The translations under genes were made by a program, and so were the position numbers. DNA of 64,000 nt from Peptoniphilus obesi ph1. Its GTDB lineage: Bacteria > Bacillota > Clostridia > Tissierellales > Peptoniphilaceae. The notes under the pieces are model-generated. The model was not told where the DNA came from and made no database searches. It saw only the letters and a program-made list of their open reading frames with translations. Positions 53,145 to 61,140 of the stretch are shown here, piece by piece (the first letter of the stretch is position 1; each line of letters starts with the position of its first letter). The stretch is taken from contig NZ_HE978580.1 in assembly GCF_000311865.1 (NCBI RefSeq), forward strand, positions 194,413 to 258,412. Reading direction: 5' to 3'.

Positions 53145-53717
53145 TTACCTCCTCTGCCTTAGTAATTTTTCCATCATATCTTCTCCATAGTCTTCATATA
53201 CTTCCGTGCAGTTTTCTTTAACTATGTCATAAATCTCGTACCATAGAAGATTGGCCGTCTTTTGAAACTGGCTAGACATCTGTACAAATGGAGATGCAAT
53301 AACTCCACCAGTAGTAGGGTGCTTTCCTAAAAGTCCAAATTGACTTATTGCCTCTTCACATTGAATATATCTTGCAAAAGCCTGGGAGTAGGATTCTAAT
53401 AATCTTGGATTTACTAAGTTTTCACAGTTTCTCTGTTTTAACCATCCCCAAGTCTCTTTATATATTTCATCAGCACCAAGTGGTATACCATTTTTTTGTT
53501 TTGCAGATAGATAATCACTAGGTGTTGGCATATCTGTTCCATCAAGAACTGCACCATCTGGTAAGTCAACTGCATCTATTTCTTCTGGACTAAATGTAGG
53601 AATATCATTCATTAGTATTTCTACTTTTTTACCTTTTTCTATTTTTTCAGCAGCAGGCTGTGGTTTCCCTCCTGCTTTTACTCTTCTTCCTCCTCTGTAT
53701 GTTCCGTCTTTAGCGAT
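53145..53717 (-). CDS. terS: P27-family terminase small subunit, apparently starting at ATC
   Basis: This 190-residue protein recognises the packaging site. AKDGTYRGGRRVKAGGKPQP at the N-terminus and KETWGWLKQRNCENLVNPRLLESYSQAFARYIQCEEAI fit the P27 family. A full-strength AGGAGGTGAT ends just before ACT-ATC-GCT-AAA. Homologues start at the equivalent of (M)AKDGTYRGG, so ATC is the likely initiation codon. An in-frame ATG 36 bases upstream lacks a ribosome binding site. The alternative start is possible but less likely. Confidence 0.8.
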   Translation of the reverse strand: MAKDGTYRGGRRVKAGGKPQPAAEKIEKGKKVEILMNDIPTFSPEEIDAVDLPDGAVLDGTDMPTPSDYLSAKQKNGIPLGADEIYKETWGWLKQRNCENLVNPRLLESYSQAFARYIQCEEAISQFGLLGKHPTTGGVIASPFVQMSSQFQKTANLLWYEIYDIVKENCTEVYEDYGEDMMEKLLRQRR

Positions 53718-53761
53718 AGTATCACCTCCTAGTTGTTTTATTTCTTTTCTCATGTATGTTA

Positions 53762-53789
53762 TTGACTTTGACTAGTTCTATGTTATAAT
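53762..53789 (+). promoter_or_regulatory. Promoter of the AbiF RNA/gene unit
   Basis: TTGACT and TATAAT are 16 bases apart. Transcription should begin around 53,796, at the start of the hairpin RNA. Confidence 0.75.
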
Positions 53790-53796
53790 TAATTTA

Positions 53797-53862
53797 ACAG
53801 AACCTCTCCACGCTTAATGTAGATTTTCTACATGCGGACCACGGAGAGGGCTTTTTTATATT
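53797..53862 (+). ncRNA. Candidate AbiF-associated RNA with terminator-like fold
   Basis: About 65 bases fold as CCTCTCC (53803-53809) with GGAGAGG (53843-53849), enclosing ATGTAG/CTACAT around an ATTTT loop, then six T. It can end transcription before the gene or act as an RNA partner. Abi_2/AbiF HEPN proteins with upstream RNAs that neutralise them have been described as relatives of the Cas13 lineage; I recall this and cannot compare sequences here. The gene begins 13 bases after. Confidence 0.6.
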
Positions 53863-53875
53863 AAGGAGAACTTAT

Positions 53876-54757
53876 ATGACATTAAAACCTGCTTTAAACT
53901 ACGAAGATCAAATTACCAAATTAAAAATTGACCATAACTTAAAAATCAAAGATGAAGTTTATGCAACAGAAATTTTGAAAAAAGTAAATTATTACAGACT
54001 TTCAGGTTATGGTATTGGTCTTAAAAAATATAATAATAAAGAGCATTATAAGGATCATATTACTATCGAGCATCTCTTTAACCTTTATTGCTTTGATAGC
54101 CAATTTAAAAACAACCTCATTAGAACTATTGAGCAAATTGAAATAGAGCTTAGAACACAAATTGCTTATCATCTAGCTATGACGTATGGTTCCGATGTAC
54201 TTATGCACGAAGATAATTTTATTCATAAAACAAATAAAAAAGGCCAAACCATATATTCCATCATAAATGAGAATCTGAGCAACGAAGTTGACAGGCAAAA
54301 GAATAAACCATTTATTAAACACCACCTAAAAAAATATGATGGAAAGTTTCCAATCTGGGTATCCGTTGAACTCATGTCTTTTGGAAATTTATCTTCTTTG
54401 TTTAGTATTCTTAAGGATGAAGATCAAAAAGAAATTTCTAATTATTACAACACAGATCCTAAATATTTAAAAAATTGGATTCTATGTCTCGTTGAAGTAA
54501 GAAATATTTGTGCCCATTACACTCGACTTTATAATATGCCTTTAAAAGAAACTCCCCGCCTTTATTCTGAAAACGAACAATATAAGGGCAAGCAAAATAA
54601 AATATTCCCCATTCTTTTAATCATAAAGAGAATTTTAAACTCAAACGACCAATGGGAATCCCTTTTAAAAGATTTAGAAAATACCTTTAATAAATACCAA
54701 GGATACTTCAACTATAAATTTATGGGTTTTCCTCCTAATTGGAAAGATGTTCTTTAA
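53876..54757 (+). CDS. AbiF/AbiD-type (Abi_2) HEPN abortive infection protein
   Basis: The 293-residue protein has the Abi_2 start (LNYEDQITKLKIDHNLKIKDEVYATEILKKVNYYRLSGYG). A HEPN ribonuclease motif RxxxxH appears as RNICAH in VEVRNICAHYTRLYN. HEPN proteins of this type cut RNA, causing growth arrest upon phage infection. The ATG follows AAGGAG by seven bases. It is a plus-strand cargo gene placed between the small terminase gene and the HNH/cos region. The upstream RNA could be its antitoxin. Confidence 0.85.
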   Translation: MTLKPALNYEDQITKLKIDHNLKIKDEVYATEILKKVNYYRLSGYGIGLKKYNNKEHYKDHITIEHLFNLYCFDSQFKNNLIRTIEQIEIELRTQIAYHLAMTYGSDVLMHEDNFIHKTNKKGQTIYSIINENLSNEVDRQKNKPFIKHHLKKYDGKFPIWVSVELMSFGNLSSLFSILKDEDQKEISNYYNTDPKYLKNWILCLVEVRNICAHYTRLYNMPLKETPRLYSENEQYKGKQNKIFPILLIIKRILNSNDQWESLLKDLENTFNKYQGYFNYKFMGFPPNWKDVL

Positions 54758-54767
54758 TACCCCCTTT

Positions 54768-54830
54768 GAACCCGTTTTTTTGTGCGTGAGAGGGCGGCAC
54801 CGTTGGTAGGGAAATCAGCTTTTAAGATAA
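54768..54830. other. Candidate cos region
   Basis: A GC-richer stretch (GAGAGGGCGGCACCGTTGGT on the plus strand) lies between the HNH gene and the rest of the packaging genes. That is where cohesive-end sites of HK97-like Firmicute phages lie. The sequence resembles cos-like motifs I recall, but the cut positions cannot be read. Confidence 0.35.
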
Positions 54831-54850
54831 CTACTCCCCCTCCCTCAAAA

Positions 54851-55210
54851 CTATTCTCGTCCGAATCTATCTCCACGCTCAGCGTGAATCTTTGAGTGAC
54901 AAGATTTACAAAGACTCATAAGATTATCTTCGTCATTAGTTCCACCATGAGAAAGAGGAAGTATGTGATGTACTTCCTCTACCTTTGTCATTCTATTTTC
55001 TTTTAAACACATCTCACAAAGTGGATGCTCTGCTACATATCTTTTTCTAATAAGTCTCCATGCTTTTCCATAACGCTTATGAGTGTTAGGATCTCTTTTA
55101 TATTTTTCATAGTTTTTGTTGTATTCTTTCTCATGTTTCTTGCAGAATCGTCCATCAACTAATTCTGGACAACCTGGATGTGAACATGGTCTCTTAGGTT
55201 TTCTCGGCAC
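54851..55210 (-). CDS. HNH endonuclease of the packaging module
   Basis: This 119-residue nuclease has the full HNH motif VEEVHHILPLSHGGTNDEDNLMSLCKSCHSKIH. Two zinc CxxC pairs flank it (CEMC, CKSC), and an additional N-terminal Cys/His cluster (CSHPGC, CKKH) is present. The GTG start follows GGAG by seven bases. HNH proteins next to cos and terS are needed for cos cleavage in phages of this type. An upstream in-frame reading adds 14 residues but lacks a ribosome binding site. Confidence 0.87.
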   Translation of the reverse strand: MPRKPKRPCSHPGCPELVDGRFCKKHEKEYNKNYEKYKRDPNTHKRYGKAWRLIRKRYVAEHPLCEMCLKENRMTKVEEVHHILPLSHGGTNDEDNLMSLCKSCHSKIHAERGDRFGRE

Positions 55211-55329
55211 TTTATCACTCCATAAAGAAAGCCCTGAAGATTTTATCTCCAAGGCTCGTTTTATTATTCTTTTGCTATTCTAACTATACTACAACTACTT
55301 ACTCTCATTCTATCAACTTTACTCTCCAC

Positions 55330-55387
55330 TTGACTTTTTTCTCAGAAGAAAATATAATTTAGTTAGAAAGTATGAATTTCTAACTAA
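55330..55387 (+). promoter_or_regulatory. Promoter and operator of the AbrB/RelE-type module
   Basis: TTGACT and TATAAT are 17 bases apart (55330-55358). Directly after is a perfect 11-base inverted repeat TTAGTTAGAAA/TTTCTAACTAA (55359-55387), covering the transcription start and ending just before the ribosome binding site. It should be the operator for the AbrB-type antitoxin. Confidence 0.8.
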
Positions 55388-55398
55388 GGAGGTTTTTT

Positions 55399-55656
55399 AT
55401 GTTAGTTGAATTAAAAGCTAAATCACAAGTTACCATCCCAAAAGACATAGTAAACTCTATGGAATTAAACCAAGGTGATCAATTTGAAGTCATAGAAGAT
55501 AACGGAAAAATTGTACTTGTTCCAGTAGCAATCTATCCAGAACACGTCATAAAAAATTTAAAAGCTGAAGTAAAAGAAATTAAAGAATCTATAAAAAATG
55601 GGACTCAACCTGTTTTTGATTCTATCGACTCTCTATTCGAGGAGTTAGACAAGTAA
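55399..55656 (+). CDS. AbrB/MazE-type antitoxin
   Basis: This 85-residue protein has a swapped-hairpin AbrB DNA-binding domain (VELKAKSQVTIPKDIVNSMELNQGDQFEVIEDNGKIVLVP). An acidic, helical C-terminus follows to bind the toxin (EVKEIKESIKNG...DSLFEELDK). The ATG follows AAGGAGG. It shares the last base of its stop with the first base of the toxin start, so translation is coupled. Like the other plus-strand units it is prophage cargo. Confidence 0.85.
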   Translation: MLVELKAKSQVTIPKDIVNSMELNQGDQFEVIEDNGKIVLVPVAIYPEHVIKNLKAEVKEIKESIKNGTQPVFDSIDSLFEELDK

Positions 55657-55922
55657 TGTCCTATAAAATTACTTATTCGAAAGCCTTTAAAAAACATTAC
55701 AAAAAACTATCTGATACTGAAAAGAAACAAACGAAAAAGAAACTTAAATTTTTCGTAGAAAATCCTACCCATCCATCTTTAAGAACTAAGAAAATACAAG
55801 GTACAGATGGAATATGGGAGTCTTCTGTTAACATGGATATTCGCATTATTTGGTTCTATGAAAATAATGAGCTGATATTTCTTTTAGATATTGGACACCA
55901 TGATATCCTGGATAAGTTTTAA
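55656..55922 (+). CDS. RelE/YafQ-type mRNA interferase toxin
   Basis: The 88 residues fit the ParE/RelE fold: MSYKITYSKAFKKHYKKLSD at the N-terminus, then PSLRTKKIQGTDGIWESSVNMDIRIIWFYENNELIFLLDIGHHD. The histidine-rich C-terminus with D/H residues is like YafQ-type toxins. It is intact, unlike the toxin at 41520. A strong terminator follows. Confidence 0.85.
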   Translation: MSYKITYSKAFKKHYKKLSDTEKKQTKKKLKFFVENPTHPSLRTKKIQGTDGIWESSVNMDIRIIWFYENNELIFLLDIGHHDILDKF

Positions 55923-55966
55923 AACTAGTACTATAATAAAAACACGAATTGAAAACGAAAGTTTTG

Positions 55967-56000
55967 CGGGTGATGCATTTATGCGTCACCCGATTTTTTT
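55967..56000 (+). terminator. Terminator after the AbrB/RelE-type module
   Basis: CGGGTGATGCAT and ATGCGTCACCCG form a 12-base stem with one mismatch and a two-base loop, followed by seven T. It stops transcription from the plus-strand cargo before the phage regulator gene on the other strand. Confidence 0.85.
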
Positions 56001-56400
56001 ATACCTCTATGTTTTTTAAAGCCTTACTATGAAGTCTAAAGATATGCTGAATTGAGTAATTCATTTCAACTGCTATCTTCTCCCAAGATTCAAAACAAAG
56101 ATATCTTTTTTCTAAAACTACTTGAAGTTCTTTATCTTCAATCTTTTTTATTGTTCTTACGATTTCTTTCTTTAAATCCACCAACTTATCTATGTCCCTA
56201 TTGATTTCTTCTTGGAGATCTACAATCTTAACAATAGTATCCTCAAGTTTAGATGTTCCTCTATTAGGATCCTTTGGCATATCTGATAAGGTCGATGTAG
56301 CTTTTGTTGCTAGAGCGTTGAGTGATTCAACTTGCTCCAGCTTTGAGTTTATTCTCTTGTCTAAATAAAAAGCTTGTTTTAAATATTCTTTTGCATTCAT
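55999..56400 (-). CDS. DUF1492/ArpU-like late transcription regulator
   Basis: The 133-residue protein is a coiled coil (KLEDTIVKIVDLQEEINRDIDKLVDLKKEIVRTIKKI) followed by a sigma-70 region 4-like helix-turn-helix (LQVVLEKRYLCFESWEKIAVEMNYSIQHIFRLHSKALKNI). Such proteins activate late genes in Gram-positive phages. It sits at the border between replication and packaging modules, as expected. Confidence 0.75.
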   Translation of the reverse strand: MNAKEYLKQAFYLDKRINSKLEQVESLNALATKATSTLSDMPKDPNRGTSKLEDTIVKIVDLQEEINRDIDKLVDLKKEIVRTIKKIEDKELQVVLEKRYLCFESWEKIAVEMNYSIQHIFRLHSKALKNIEV

Positions 56401-56493
56401 TTCTTACCTCCATACGTTTTTGAGGTAAGTTATCCATATAACTTCTACTCTTGCATTAATCTTAGCAAATTTTGATAGTGACATTCTATGACA

Positions 56494-57840
<1,347 letters not shown>

Positions 57841-58122
57841 TTAATCACCTCCAATCCTCTTTATTATCTCATCAATGTTTTCTTTGGTATCAAGAACATA
57901 AACTTTGAAACCTAAGTTTTTAAATTGTCTTATTCTTTTTTTCTGGATTGGTCTTACTCCTCCTCCAGGTCTTTTTGTTTCCACAAATCCAATCTTTCCT
58001 TTAGGTAGAAGTATTATCCTGTCTGGTATTCCCGTCATTGATGGAGATGTAAACTTAAGACATAGACCCTTATTCTCTTTTACTCTTTTAACAAGGGCAG
58101 ATTCAATATCTTTCTCTCGCAA
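57841..58122 (-). CDS. VRR-NUC domain nuclease
   Basis: This 93-residue nuclease matches the stand-alone phage VRR-NUC family: EKDIESALVKRVKENKGLCLKFTSPSMTGIPDRIILLPKGKIGFVETKRPGGGVRPIQKKRIRQFK. Catalytic residues are the D in IPDRI and the E and K in VETK. The start is TTG behind AAGGAG. It directly precedes the SNF2 helicase gene. Confidence 0.9.
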   Translation of the reverse strand: MREKDIESALVKRVKENKGLCLKFTSPSMTGIPDRIILLPKGKIGFVETKRPGGGVRPIQKKRIRQFKNLGFKVYVLDTKENIDEIIKRIGGD

Positions 58123-58337
58123 TTTTCATACTCCTTCCATGCTTTTTCAAAAGCCATCATACAATCATAACAAGCACCCTGGCTTTTTAAATAATTTTTA
58201 ATCAGTCTTTTCCAGCCCTTAAATTTCCCTGTTTTATTTTTAGGAAAGTCTCTATCTTCCTTCATATCTCTTGCTAAATCTCCTCTTGGAGACTTTTCAT
58301 TTAAGTGATTTTTCATCATGTAGTTATAGAAATTCAT
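58080..58337 (-). CDS. YozE-SAM-like small phage protein
   Basis: The 85-residue protein starts FYNYMMKNHLNEKSPRGDLARDMKEDRDFPK, typical of the YozE/SAM-like fold. A CYDC pair lies near its middle. It overlaps the VRR-NUC gene by about 40 bases. Function unknown; the same trio occurs in many phage replication modules. Confidence 0.7.
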   Translation of the reverse strand: MNFYNYMMKNHLNEKSPRGDLARDMKEDRDFPKNKTGKFKGWKRLIKNYLKSQGACYDCMMAFEKAWKEYENCERKILNLPLLKE

Positions 58338-58430
58338 AAATCCTCCATTTTTCTAAAGTGTTGTATAGTGTAGCTATATATAAACCTTTTACACGAGAGA
58401 ATAAAAATAATATATAAAAGAAAGTAGGCT

Positions 58431-58500
58431 ATGACTATTCACACCATACAAAATGCGTATATTAAGCCATTTCAGTGTTAAGTCAAGTGTAAATAGTCAT
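58431..58500. repeat. Large imperfect inverted repeat in the replication module
   Basis: ATGACTATTCACAC and GTGTAAATAGTCAT match in 13 of 14 positions and enclose about 42 bases. It is in the only sizeable gene-free spacer of the replication module (58338-58601). It might be a replication origin or a regulator site. No iterons are visible. Confidence 0.45.
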
Positions 58501-58601
58501 GTCTTTTTGTAGTTTAGTGTATGCACTTTTCATTAATTAAGAAAAACTTTTTTCTATGCAATCATCTTTATTTAGCCTATAAATGCTACACTAAGATGCA
58601 T

Positions 58602-60803
58602 TTATAAAAAGTCGTCTTCCGACTCCATTAAATCATTGATGGTTATACCACCCCATTCAATTCCCCTATTTGTCCTTTTCTTTTCATAACCTTCTGCTAT
58701 AAGGGCTCGTGAAAAATCTCTATTGTTTCTAATATATTCTCCATTTGAACCAGCCCACTCACGATAAACTTGATATAACCTTGCACTCATTTCTTTATAA
58801 TTTGTTCCTTTTATGCATTTATCTGAAATAAAATGGTTTATCCAGTCATTTTCTTCTTTATATGAGCTTTTAGCATCATCTACAACATTACACTTTGGAT
58901 ATTTAAAGCCTGCATCTATATATTCTTTTGCTCCTTCAATCATCCACTGTAGAATTGCTCCTCCTGCTTTTTCTATAAGCTTATCTATATAGTCTGTCTT
59001 AGGATTTTTAATGGCGACAGAAAATGGAGCCACCACAATTCTTCTCCAGGTTCCTCGATCATTAGAGCCCACCTTTGGTAGATGATTTGTATAGAGAATA
59101 GTAGAATGCGTTGGCGTAAATGAAAAGGGTGCATAGTATTTTCTTTCTGCTGAAATATCATCAACACTTGCTATCTGCTTTAGCATAGAACTTGACAGTC
59201 TTTGACCCTCTTCTGTTTCAGAGGCTAGAATAAATCTTTTGCCACATAACTCTGCAAGATCAACCTTCACATTCTTTGCTCTTGTTGTTAAAGACTCAGC
59301 TGGGATTTTACCTGCATAGTCTCCAAGAACGTGAGCCTCTGAATTAAAGACTGTAGACTTCCCATTTCCTCCATCTCCGTAGGCTATAAGGAGTGCTTCT
59401 TCATAAACATGACCTATTAATGTCGACCCTGCATGGAACTTTAAGAAATTAATAAACTCATCATCTCCACCAGTTACATCCCTTAAAGTAGCTATCCACA
59501 TATCCATATTATCCTTACTTGGAGCTAGGGCAGTAATCTTCGCGCAATAGTAAGACGGGTCATGCTCTTTTATTTCACTTGTTTTCAAATCAATAACTCC
59601 AACAGGTGTATTTAGAATAAAAGCATCTGCATCAAGTTTTTCATTTTTAACTTCTAACAAAGACTTAGCTAGTTTTAATATTCCAGATACTTTTCCGTGG
59701 TCGTTCATTTTTTTAGCAAAATTAAGGTAGGCTTTTGCAGTATTTACTTTTAACTTTGCTTGTGCTTTTTCTTCCTTATTTCCCATCATTTCAGCATCTG
59801 CTAATTCTTGATAGGTCTCTTTAAATTCAATGCTTGCATTTTCTAGAACTTTTTTAGCAGTATCCATATAAAGACTCATTACTTTTAGCTCAGAATCTTC
59901 CCACTTCTTGCCCGTCCAATAAAGCCAGCCTTGAGATATGGTGTAGATAGCTTTATCTTTGTTGTGCTTAGTAAAGATTTCAGCCATTGCTATATCTGTA
60001 AGTTTCTCTGGCTTATATTCCTCATATCTTTCATTGTATTCTTCAGGTGGAACATAATCTTCACTTGCTGATACTTTTTTATAGAACTTACAAGCTGACC
60101 TCCAAATTTGTTCTAACTCCTCATCTGCTAATGGTGGAGAACAAAGACTAGCTTTTTTATTAAATAGTTCTCTCGCCTCATCTGTATTTCCATATCGAAT
60201 TAGAACCCTACCTGCAAAATGATTCATGGTTGAATTTCTAGAACCTTGCTGAATCAAGTCTTGAGAGTTATCAAAATCCTCAAAGTCATCTTTTAGGATT
60301 TCTGTTACATATTTTCTTCCCCTAACTATTTCAACAGCAGGATTCTTAACTCCAAAGAAAAATCTCGCTCCATCTAGTGCATTACCATCAAAGAAAGTAT
60401 AAGTCTCTGCCAACCTTTCTTTGATGCCTACATATTCAGCTAAATTTGTGATCTTAGGAATTGGAAAATATATGTGCATTCTTGGTCTTGCAGCTTTTCC
60501 ATTTTTTTCTTTTCTATGGTTTCTGCTGTAAACTATGGCAAATTTAACTCCATCAAATATTCTCTTTAAATCATTCATTGAAATCCAATCATCTGGATTT
60601 TCTGAATGGTCGTTGTCTATATCCATTGGAATGCATTCTGACTCTATAAAATTATCATTGGACCTGTAGGAATTTTTATACTTAGCCATTACATGGTCAA
60701 AACTCGCAGCTTTCTCAAATGACCTAACATCTACTGCATTGACCTCATTAGGATAAACACAGTTTGACTCCACTCCTATTAAATTTGAGGTGTATATTTT
60801 CAA
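58602..60803 (-). CDS. Phage/plasmid primase-helicase (D5/P4 type)
   Basis: This 733-residue protein has an N-terminal primase-like region (ECIPMDIDNDHSENPDDW, then YSRNHRKEKNGKAARPRMHIYF with the conserved RPRxH). A D5_N domain follows, then a superfamily 3 helicase with Walker A AYGDGGNGKSTVF, Walker B LAELCGKRFILASE and sensor TPTHSTILYTNHLP. It starts and unwinds phage replication forks and is encoded next to the polymerase. Length is normal. It ends directly against the next gene. Confidence 0.9.
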   Translation of the reverse strand: MKIYTSNLIGVESNCVYPNEVNAVDVRSFEKAASFDHVMAKYKNSYRSNDNFIESECIPMDIDNDHSENPDDWISMNDLKRIFDGVKFAIVYSRNHRKEKNGKAARPRMHIYFPIPKITNLAEYVGIKERLAETYTFFDGNALDGARFFFGVKNPAVEIVRGRKYVTEILKDDFEDFDNSQDLIQQGSRNSTMNHFAGRVLIRYGNTDEARELFNKKASLCSPPLADEELEQIWRSACKFYKKVSASEDYVPPEEYNERYEEYKPEKLTDIAMAEIFTKHNKDKAIYTISQGWLYWTGKKWEDSELKVMSLYMDTAKKVLENASIEFKETYQELADAEMMGNKEEKAQAKLKVNTAKAYLNFAKKMNDHGKVSGILKLAKSLLEVKNEKLDADAFILNTPVGVIDLKTSEIKEHDPSYYCAKITALAPSKDNMDMWIATLRDVTGGDDEFINFLKFHAGSTLIGHVYEEALLIAYGDGGNGKSTVFNSEAHVLGDYAGKIPAESLTTRAKNVKVDLAELCGKRFILASETEEGQRLSSSMLKQIASVDDISAERKYYAPFSFTPTHSTILYTNHLPKVGSNDRGTWRRIVVAPFSVAIKNPKTDYIDKLIEKAGGAILQWMIEGAKEYIDAGFKYPKCNVVDDAKSSYKEENDWINHFISDKCIKGTNYKEMSARLYQVYREWAGSNGEYIRNNRDFSRALIAEGYEKKRTNRGIEWGGITINDLMESEDDFL

Positions 60804-61127
60804 TTAGGCTACCCCCTTTATATGGCGAATCTTCATTTTTCTCTTCTCAGCAACTCTTATTTCTTCTGCCATTCCAGGACTTATGTTGTCACCAAAGACC
60901 CATACTTCTTCACATTTACCAAGAAGGACATAATTAAAATGCATGGCAAGTCTTCTCTCACTTTCATCACTCATAAACTGAGGAAATAAAAGATGTGGTG
61001 CTATTGGTATATTTCCTTTATCCAAGGCATAGCGAGAATACTTCTGTGCCTTGATGACATTATTTTCAACATCTCCAGAAAATGGACTGCAGATATATAC
61101 CAAGGGATAGTATTTAGTTTTTTTCAT
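60804..61127 (-). CDS. DUF4406/DUF7768-like nucleoside deoxyribosyltransferase-fold protein
   Basis: The 107-residue protein has YPLVYICSPFSGDVENNVIKAQKYSRYALDKGNIPIAPHLLFPQFM and KCEEVWVFGDNISPGMAEEI, the landmarks of the nucleoside 2-deoxyribosyltransferase-like fold. The ATG lies seven bases after GGAGG, between polymerase stop and primase. Function in phage is unproven, perhaps nucleotide metabolism. Confidence 0.75.
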   Translation of the reverse strand: MKKTKYYPLVYICSPFSGDVENNVIKAQKYSRYALDKGNIPIAPHLLFPQFMSDESERRLAMHFNYVLLGKCEEVWVFGDNISPGMAEEIRVAEKRKMKIRHIKGVA

Positions 61128-61140
61128 TAAGCTACCTCCA

